The notes beneath the pieces were generated by a model, which did no database searches, was not told the origin of the DNA, and worked only from the letters and a program-made list of their open reading frames with translations. 61,805 bases of DNA from an uncultured bacterium (GTDB taxonomy: Bacteria; Patescibacteriota; Gracilibacteria; Absconditabacterales; Absconditicoccaceae), in contig CAJZIX010000005.1 of assembly GCA_916049765.1 (NCBI GenBank), positions 1 through 61,805 on the forward strand, written 5' to 3'. Position numbers and translations under genes: made by a program. Every line of letters begins with the position of its first letter. Position 1 is the first letter of the stretch. Below are positions 55,521 to 61,805 of this stretch, piece by piece.

Positions 55521-57623
55521 ATGAAAAAATTACTTGCAAGCCTTGGAGTTGGGCTTTTGATGCTAGGAATCACTTCAGCAGCGACTCCTGATACTCAGCT
55601 CTTGGAGCAACTCTCTGGCACTACTGCTGTGCAAAATCTCAAATTTACCCAAGCGAAAAGCTGTAAATCATTAGAAAGTATGCTAGAAAAGTATGCCAAA
55701 GAAGCGAGAAACAACAGTAGAAGTCCTTTTATGAAAAGGATGGGGATGATGCTAACCGAAGATGCAGCCGTTACTAATGAAATGGCTCCGCAAGCTCTGG
55801 ATGTGATGAGCTCTAGTTCTACAGATTTTTCTCAGACCAATATTCAAAAAAGCTGAGTAGATGAGCCAGAAATCCTCAAAACGGATGGAGAATACTTCTA
55901 CTACTACAATCAGGAAACGAAGAAAATCAGCATTCTTTCTTCACCTTTAGATCTTCAAAAAGCTAAGCTTAATCCTGAGAAACTTGCTCTTGTCAAAGAA
56001 ATTGCTGTGCCTCAAGATTTGGATCAGGTTGAGCTTTTTCTCGCCAAGGATCGTTTGGTATTGATGGGGACTTTGTATACGAGGTTTTCATCTTTTCAGA
56101 GCCGTTTTACCTGGTTGAATAGCGATATTCGCACGGTCGTTGCTGTGTATGATACGAGCGATCTTGCTCAGCTTAAATTATTGAAATTTGAGAATTTACC
56201 TGGGTTTTATGAGGATGCGAGATTGATTGAGGATCAGCTGTATGTGATTGCCGAGCAGGGGATCAATCGATGGAACTGGAAAGGGCAGGAACACGATTTC
56301 CGCAAGGCTTTCGCACATGTAGAGATCACCCCTCAAGGGAAGAAAAGCTATCCTTTGGAATGTGATCAGATTTCTTATGTGTTGCCAGAGGATAAAAATC
56401 TGAGTTTAGATCCTGTGTTTACGCTTATTTTTGCGATGGATATTCGTGATACCAGTAAAAAAGCTGAAACGACCGCTCTTTTGGCTCCAAATGGTGAAAT
56501 TCATATGACCAAAGATGCTCTCTATCTGGTTTCTGATTTTTATACACAGAGTAACTGGTCTTGTCCTCGTGGAATGTTATGTGCAGTTCCTTATTTCAGG
56601 ACAACAACTCAAACTATGATTCATAAATTTTCTAGACATGGTTTAGCATTAAGGTATCAAAATACAGCATTAGTCCCATGATCCTTACTTACGCAATATA
56701 GTATGGATGAAGACGATAAGGGGTATTTCAGGATTCTAACGAAAATGTGGGATCCTAAGCTTTCAACTCAGCTCTATGTTTTTAGTCCAGATTTAACGCT
56801 TGCTGGGAAGTTAGAGAATATTGAACCAGGAGAAGAATTTAAATCTTCCAGATATATCGGTGATAAGCTCTATTTGGTGACTTTTGAGCAAGTCGATCCG
56901 CTGTTTGTGATTGATCTTGCTAATCCTAAACAGCCAAAAATCATTGGAGAGCTTAAAATCCCTGGTTATAGTACTTATCTTCATCCACTTAAAAAAGAAG
57001 GGACTAAGCAATATTTGGTTGGGCTTGGCTATGCTACTACAACTAATCAGTGGTGAGGGGTGACTAATTCTGGAGTAAAGCTTTCACTCTTTCAGATTGA
57101 TTACGCAAAAAAACAAGGAGAATTAATAGATGTGAAAGAACTAGATTCTCTTGTACAAGGAGGTAAGAATTCAGATTCTCAAGCTCTTTCCAATCCAAGG
57201 CTCTTTGTAATGGATAAAAAATGAAATATAACACTTCCTCTTAAACTTGTTTCCTGGTCAAATCAAGGGGAAAACTGTACTATTACTTATGATATTCAAG
57301 GAAAGGAGCAGAAAAAAAACTGTTCTTCAATTCTTGAACCTTCATCTTATTTCCTTGGCTTAAAAACCTTTTCTGTTAGTCCACAAAATGGAATTAAAGA
57401 AGTTTTTGCTAAAGATTATCTTCAGGCTATTCTTGCGAAAAAAGGACTCTCGATAACAGGGGATTTTCAAAAGATTCAAAGAGAATTATGGGATAACGAT
57501 GAAATTTTTGCATTACAGAATATGAGAGTTGGATATGCTGGAGATGCATTGTATGCTTTTACTAACTTTTTTGCTGATTTTATCTTTCCAAATAAGAGCT
57601 CAAAAACGCTTTGGTTTAAGTAA
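55521..57623 (+). CDS. Secreted beta-propeller domain protein
   Basis: 700 residues. The signal peptide is MKKLLASLGVGLLMLGITSA. The first repeat begins IQKSGVDEPEILKTDGEYFYYYN, the hallmark of the secreted C-terminal beta-propeller family (distantly WD40-related). Successive strands such as LVLMGTLYTR, DALYLVSDFY, KLYLVTFEQV, PLFVIDLANP and KIIGELKIPGYSTYL mark propeller blades. UGA-Gly codons at KSGVDEP, VPGSLL, QWGGV and KKGNI join the parts. Function in this family is unknown; it is probably an exported scaffold. Follows the fibre gene but has its own terminator between. Confidence 0.87.
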
Positions 57624-57741
57624 GAGTGTATCTTCTCTTGAATAAGGCTTCGCTTTACGTTTTTTGCCTTATCTAAAGATTTTCTTGATTTTGTTTTTTG
57701 TATATATAGAATTAAATATGTTTATTTCTTATTGAATCGCT

Positions 57742-58008
57742 ATGGAAAATAAGAGATTTCACAAGGATGAATATCTTGAAGAAACTACAACTCCAGAGGA
57801 GGAGGATGGACCTATGCATATCTCTCAAGTTCTCATTATGGGAGCCTTTACAGTTGCAAGCTTTTATGCTTACTTTGCAGGGTATCAGCTTCGTTTCAAA
57901 AATCTTAATCTCGGAGCTTATTCTTTCTTGGTTGTAGGAATTCTGTTTTTGATAGCTTTTTCGTATTCTTTCTATACCTACCTTCAAGAACAAAAAAACA
58001 ATAAATAA
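57742..58008 (+). CDS. Small two-helix membrane protein
   Basis: 88 residues. An acidic N-terminus (EETTTPEEEDG) precedes two helices (VLIMGAFTVASFYAYFAG and SFLVVGILFLIAFSYSFY). An in-frame ATG at 57718 with UGA-Gly at codon 6 would extend it by 8 residues. Unknown function. Confidence 0.7.
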   Translation: MENKRFHKDEYLEETTTPEEEDGPMHISQVLIMGAFTVASFYAYFAGYQLRFKNLNLGAYSFLVVGILFLIAFSYSFYTYLQEQKNNK

Positions 58009-58053
58009 AAATCAGACTTTTTACCTTTGTTTTATTTTTTTTCTGATACAATA

Positions 58054-58233
58054 ATGATGACTTTTTTAGCTCCAGGAGTGTGTTTGATTTGAGGAGTATG
58101 ATCCCTCATCTATACGCTTTATCGATGGAAAAATGGTGGATCTATCAAAATTTCTACCCTACTTCTTGCAGTTATTGGAATCCCAGTAGGAATTGCTTAT
58201 CTTTGTCAGTATTTTGGACTTGTTAACGTTTAG
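58054..58233 (+). CDS. Short membrane protein ending at UAG
   Basis: 59 residues with two hydrophobic helices (LAPGVCLIGGVGSLIYTLY, two UGA-Gly, and STLLLAVIGIPVGIAYLC). It stops at TAG at 58231. The same frame continues without a stop for 45 more codons, so the annotated end may not be the original one. Confidence 0.6.
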
Positions 58234-58371
58234 GTACTTGCTCAAGGACTAGGGGCGGAATATTATGCTCAGCGAACTCAACAGCAAGCTGCTAGTATCG
58301 ATGATGAGATAGAGGATTGAGAAGATTTTGAACAGGATATTGATGATACGCTTGAAAATGTAGAAGATTAG
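58234..58371 (+). pseudogene. In-frame acidic tail after the UAG
   Basis: Directly after the TAG, the same frame encodes 45 residues with protein-like composition, AEYYAQRTQQQAASIDDEIED followed by an acidic stretch with a UGA-Gly, ending at TAG. No start codon precedes it. Either the upstream TAG is a CAG-to-TAG change (the frame would read NVQVLAQ), or it is read through, or the tail is unused. Confidence 0.5.
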
Positions 58372-58387
58372 AACTTCTTATAAAATA

Positions 58388-58412
58388 AACTCTCTTCCAA
58401 GAGAGTTTTTTC
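58388..58412 (+). terminator. Rho-independent terminator
   Basis: AACTCTCTTCC, a short loop and GAGAGTT with a TTTTT tail, 17 nt after the acidic tail's TAG. Confidence 0.85.
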
Positions 58413-58496
58413 TTTGTTCTTAATTTTATTCAGTTGAGGCGACTTATCTTTTTTTGGGAGGATAGTGCCAGATTTTCTTGCCTTACTTTTCTTACC

Positions 58497-58634
58497 TTAC
58501 TTTTCTGGTTTATTTTCTACTTTTAAAGGCTTTTGCGGATTTAGATAAGGCCACGATCCGATCTCAGACTGCTTCTTTTTGAGTCTTGTGAGAAATGACT
58601 TTTCAAAGGAAGTAAGTGACTTTTTAGACCTCAT
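58497..58634 (-). CDS. Small basic ORF, doubtful
   Basis: 45 residues starting MRSKKSLTSFEKSFLTRLKKKQ, strongly basic, five nt downstream of the SPL-like stop codon. No UGA, no homology recognised. It could be a real small protein or a chance frame; its length is near the limit. Confidence 0.3.
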   Translation of the reverse strand: MRSKKSLTSFEKSFLTRLKKKQSEIGSWPYLNPQKPLKVENKPEK

Positions 58635-58639
58635 GAGGA

Positions 58640-59623
58640 TTAAACAAAATCAAAATAGATCTTTTTCTCGGGGAAATGCTTCTGAAACAAGGAAACAAAA
58701 GTCTGAAAAATCTGATCAGGAATCTTTACAAGTCCATTTTCTTGGAGCTGAACGAGATTTCGGAGGTCGGAATTCAGATTTTTTTTCTGCATTTGCTTAA
58801 AATCGCCTTGATTGTAGATGAGAGAAGCAATGAAAAGTGAATTAACTTTCTCCATATCAATCTCTCTTTTCACTTGTTCTAAGAGTTCGCTATAAAGATT
58901 CTTATAGTTCTCAACTGGTAAAAGAGGGAGAAATCTGAGTCAGACTTTATAATTTTTTTCTAGAAGGGTATTGATCGCCTGGATCCTAGCACGAAGTGGA
59001 GCAGTCCCTTTCTCATACTGCTCAATAATACTCTGCGGATTAAGTGAAAAAGAAATCTCCGTATTGTGAGGTGGGATTCCTTGATTTGCTTCCAGAATGC
59101 TTGAAATGTTTGCAGATTTTGTCCTCGTTTCCATCAGTACTCCGTCAAACTGCTCCATAAAAGGGAAAAAATGCTGATTAAACTCAGAAAGCTGATCAAG
59201 CCCCTGAAGATCAGAATAATTACTCGCATAAAGGGTAATCTGCCCTTGATATCCAGCTTTTCTCTCTTCTTCAATTTGTTTTTTGATGCTTTCCTGGATT
59301 TCATCATAGTTTACGAAAATCACAGGATATTGAGTCTTGAAATTCCCTTTGAGATAGCAGTATTCGCAGTCAAAAACGCAGTTCAAGCTCGTCTTGAAAA
59401 AATAAGCTTTCCCAGGGTAACCATAGTGATCGGGAACCGTGATCAGCTTTGGATTTTCCTGCTGTGCAAGAATAAGTGCAGGGCTTAACTGCTGATTTCA
59501 GATATTCTTGTCAAAAATATTTTTATAATGGTCTATTTCCAAGATTTCTGCTTGAGGAAGCTTGCCGAGAACGCTTTTTGTCAGCGGAAAATTTTTAGCT
59601 TTTTTTTCAAGATAAATCAGCAT
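58640..59623 (-). CDS. SPL-like radical SAM protein
   Basis: 327 residues. The [4Fe-4S]-binding motif CVFDCEYC is at residues 82-89 (CxxxCxxC), within a region typical of the spore photoproduct lyase-like subfamily; METRTKSANI near residue 165 fits this group. These enzymes use SAM radical chemistry, for example to split thymine dimers, but many non-sporulating members have unknown substrates. Full-length with UGA-Gly at KNIGN and KVGLRF. Confidence 0.78.
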
Positions 59624-59742
59624 GTAATGTAGTATATTTAAAAAAAATCATCACGAGGAAAAGGAAATCCAAACGCTCGTTTTCTGATTTCCCTTTCTTG
59701 GTAATGAATTACTATTATCTATTTTTGGTTGATTATCAATGC

Positions 59743-60102
59743 TTATGCAACAATTTTCCCTTCGTTATTTTCTATTTTTTGAAGGTAGTCAGCGATTTTT
59801 TCTTCATAAAATTCTTTTGGATGAGCTCCGAGAAAACCTTCAGCAATTTGATGATTCACGCCTACGAAAACCGTAGGAATAGAAACGATTCCGTATTCCT
59901 GTGCGAGTTCTGGAACCTGATCTACATCCACTTTCAGAATTTTTACCTGACTTTCATCGTATTGAGTAGAAAGTTCCTCCATCACAGGAGCGAGCATTTT
60001 ACAAGGTCCACACCAAGTAGCGAAAAAATCTACGAGGAGCACCCCATTAAAACTTTTTAAAATCTGTTCAAATTCTAGTTTAGAAGCAATGTGTTGCGCC
60101 AT
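59743..60102 (-). CDS. trxA: Thioredoxin
   Basis: 119 residues. Active site WCGPC at residues 30-34, VDVDQVPELAQEYGIVSIPT with the cis-Pro, and EGFLGAHP near the end. Reduces protein disulphides in the cytoplasm. No UGA. It lies 29 nt downstream of the ArsR-type regulator and is probably in its operon. Confidence 0.95.
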   Translation of the reverse strand: MAQHIASKLEFEQILKSFNGVLLVDFFATWCGPCKMLAPVMEELSTQYDESQVKILKVDVDQVPELAQEYGIVSIPTVFVGVNHQIAEGFLGAHPKEFYEEKIADYLQKIENNEGKIVA

Positions 60103-60131
60103 TTTTATAATAAAAAAGAATAAAAGTCTGA

Positions 60132-60449
60132 TTATTTAAGACGAAAGATGATTTTGAGTGAGCTTCTTAACTGCTGATAGATCTCCGTATTGAGGCGATA
60201 TCTGATATTTTTCCCTTCTCTCTTGGCGAGCACGAGTTGCGCTCTCTTGAGCATTCCCAAGTGATGAGAAATCAGATTTTGAGGCTCTTGAAATAGCTCT
60301 ACCACCTCAGAAACACAGATCCCCTCCGGTAATTTTTTGCAGTTTTCTGCAAGCAGGCAGAGAATCCTTAGTCTATGTGGCTCTGCAATCAGTTGAAGAA
60401 GCTCGGAAAACTCTTCAAGATTGTCTAGTCAAGAAACACAGGTGCTCAT
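60132..60449 (-). CDS. ArsR/SmtB-type transcription regulator
   Basis: 105 residues with a winged helix: AEPHRLRILCLLAEN, CVSEVVELF, the recognition helix NLISHHLGMLKRAQLV and a wing LAKREGKNIRYRLN. Four Cys occur (residue 4, then CLLAENC and ICVSE), which could bind metal or sense redox. UGA-Gly after CVS. It precedes trxA, so a thiol or metal-responsive control of thioredoxin is plausible. Confidence 0.85.
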
Positions 60450-60470
60450 TCCTTTCTCTTAAATAAAACA

Positions 60471-60503
60471 ATATATCTATATGGATTGATATATAAAATG
60501 CAA
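60471..60503 (-). promoter_or_regulatory. Predicted arsR-trxA promoter and operator
   Basis: On the minus strand TTGCAT lies at 60503-60498. The downstream region holds an imperfect inverted repeat, ATATATC at 60471-60477 and GATATAT at 60488-60494, about 22 nt upstream of the arsR start codon, where an ArsR-type autorepressor would bind. Confidence 0.45.
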
Positions 60504-60513
60504 GAGATTTTTA

Positions 60514-60534
60514 AAAAAAGAGGACTTATCCTCT
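60514..60534 (-). terminator. Terminator overlapping the pflA stop
   Basis: On the minus strand GAGGATAAGTCCTC forms a 5-bp stem whose loop contains the TAA of pflA, followed by TTTTTTT. It separates pflA from the arsR promoter. Confidence 0.65.
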
Positions 60535-61260
60535 CACAAAAATCTTATCTGAATACTGACTCAAAATTGCTTTTGCTCTATCAAGATCAGCACTTCCAGC
60601 AGCATGCACACCCTCCAAAGGATACTTCCATCAGAGCTTATCTCGTTTAGATTTTCCGAGATTATGGTAAGGGAGTATTTCTAGCCTTTCCATACTTTTC
60701 CTTGTTTGCAAGTAGTTTCCAAGCTCATGAAGATCTGTTTCATCATCAGTATAGCCAGGAACGAGCACATATCTGAGCCAATACGGCTTTTGAATTTCAT
60801 CTAAGTAGTCCAAGGTCTTGAGCGTATTTTCATTACTTTGTCCTACGAGCTGGAGATGTTTTTCTGGATTTATCTGCTTCAAATCAGGTAAAACCAGATC
60901 AACAAGCTGGAGAATTTCTTTTGCCTCTGTACTTTGCCAAAAACCGTTGGTATCAATACAAATGTGGTAGCCTTCAGCTTTCAGTCTTTTGATAATAGGA
61001 AGCAAAGCCTGAGCCTGAATGAGCGGTTCTCCTCCTGAAAAAGTAATCCCTCCTTTAGCTCAAAAATATTCTTTCTGCTTCTCAGCCTGGAGGAGAATGT
61101 CCTCAACACTTCGCTGCTTAGCTTTATCATTTTCTAGTGGAATGGTATCCGGATTGTGGCAGTATTTGCATCTAAACATGCAACCTTGCAAAAAAATTAC
61201 AAGTCTGATCCCAGGTCCATCTTGGGTTGCGAAAGTTTCTATAGAGTGTACATTAAGCAT
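60526..61260 (-). CDS. pflA: Pyruvate formate-lyase activating enzyme
   Basis: 244 residues. Radical SAM enzyme that installs the glycyl radical in pyruvate formate-lyase. GCMFRCKYCHNPDT gives the CxxxCxxC motif at Cys27, 31 and 34; GGITFSGGEPL and YHICIDTNG follow. UGA-Gly before AKGGITFSGG. The substrate enzyme PflB is not in the window. Supports anaerobic mixed-acid metabolism. Confidence 0.93.
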
Positions 61261-61334
61261 AGTTTTATCAATTAAGAATGAAAATAATTTAGTTACTTAT
61301 AGATTGGTATTTTGACTTCCATATTCTCCCCATG

Positions 61335-61360
61335 AAAAAGCTCCACAAGAGGCGTGGAGC
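61335..61360 (-). terminator. Bidirectional terminator
   Basis: GCTCCAC and GTGGAGC form a perfect 7-bp stem. On the minus strand it is followed by a short U-tract after nusA. A T-rich stretch on the other side could serve plus-strand transcripts. Confidence 0.8.
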
Positions 61361-61388
61361 AGATGTTTCTTTTTTTAATTGAGAGAAA

Positions 61389-61805
61389 TTAAATGACTTC
61401 AATTTGATAACCGCTGAGCTGAGAAGCAAGTTTGATATTGCTTGCTCCTTTCCCGATAGCAAGGGGTTTCTGAGACTCTCACAATAGCTTTAGTATCTTT
61501 AATTTCAATTTTTTCTACTTGAGCAGGTTTCAAAAGCCTGATGATAAGTTCTTTTGGGTCATCTACAAGTTCTACGAAATCTACCTTTTCTCCATCAAGA
61601 AGTGAAAGCACGGTATTAATTCTATCTCCTTTATGACCTACGAAAACTCCCACAGGATCAACGCTCTCGTCATTAGAAGAAACCAGAATTTTTGTTTTTT
61701 TACCGGCAATTCTTCATATCTTCTCAATAGTTACAATTCCTTCTTCAAATTCAGGAACAATTTTTTTCAAAATAGCTGCCACATAATCACCACTTGCTTG
61801 TGTGA
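61389..61805 (-). CDS. nusA: Transcription factor NusA, C-terminal part, frameshifted
   Basis: The 5' part lies beyond the window. The visible piece has NusA S1/KH content: a conserved RIAGKKTKILVSS (with UGA-Gly), then VGVFVGHKGDRI and a VRVS strand. At about 61480 the frame shifts: the reading continues KPLAIGKGASNIKLASQLSGYQIEVI, the last KH domain, in another frame (one extra base near GTCTCAG), ending TAA at 61389. Without the shift the protein would end in unrelated residues. A sequencing or assembly error near the contig end is likely; a true frameshift cannot be excluded. Confidence 0.88.

Noticed and set aside
58579..58800. Plus-strand 73-residue frame
   Set aside because: It is antisense to the end of the SPL-like gene and has no protein features.
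134..61805. Reading UGA as tryptophan, as in mycoplasmas
   Set aside because: UGA sits at conserved Gly positions such as P-loops, and conserved Trp positions use UGG.

Overview
The window reads as part of the genome of a Candidate Phyla Radiation bacterium that translates UGA as glycine (genetic code 25, known from Absconditabacteria/SR1 and Gracilibacteria). It is AT-rich. With UAA and UAG as the only stops, almost every apparently broken reading frame joins into a full-length gene, and the in-frame UGA codons fall at conserved glycines, for example the Walker A/G1 glycines of UvrA and HflX. Small genome features fit this: short intergenic gaps, overlapping genes and no biosynthetic operons. 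I cannot decide between Absconditabacteria and Gracilibacteria. The first 15 bases match the end of an Illumina adapter, so position 1 is a raw contig end.

Layout. 134-9217: a short MurE-like ligase, a membrane protein, a THUMP rRNA methyltransferase, then a three-gene minus-strand surface locus made of a 1427-residue PKD-like protein and two VirB2/TrbC-like membrane proteins. 9419-13094: a prepilin-like protein, a BaiN-type flavoprotein, a PAP2 phosphatase and a malic enzyme. 13340-15970: an accessory block with a Bacteroidetes-like lipoprotein, a second lipoprotein, a Bacteroidetes-type HU protein, four phased direct repeats, a strong hairpin and REP-like hairpin repeats. 15970-21666: an alanyl-tRNA synthetase lacking its editing domain, a membrane protein, a methyltransferase, an FKBP-like lipoprotein and a 727-residue protein I do not recognise. 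21691-30687: a surface-glycan cluster; the minus-strand run appears to start with pheS and contains a small anchored protein, a flippase, an acetyltransferase, a HAD protein, a UbiA-type prenyltransferase and GT10, GT2 and GT4 glycosyltransferases.

31502-45459: cysS, a PHP phosphoesterase, a lipoprotein, a FemAB transferase, hflX, a membrane protein, an M23 plus NlpC/P60 wall hydrolase, ackA, eno and uvrA (with a repeat inserted in its coding sequence). 45605-49975: a kinase-like protein, then PilN-, PilO- and PilC-like proteins, a prepilin and a HIT protein. 49983-58371: a HAD nucleotidase, small membrane proteins, an 1144-residue Cys-rich fibre-like protein, a beta-propeller protein and a reading frame split by UAG. 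58497-61805: an SPL-like radical SAM protein, thioredoxin with an ArsR regulator, the pyruvate formate-lyase activase, and a frameshifted, partial nusA.

Together the genes point to a fermentative cell (enolase, malic enzyme, acetate kinase, PFL activase) with an elaborate surface: type IV pilus parts, a PKD/VirB2-like complex, a fibre adhesin, a glycan coat and wall-active enzymes. That fits an attached, host-dependent lifestyle, but this is inference. No rRNA, tRNA, CRISPR array or complete insertion sequence was seen.
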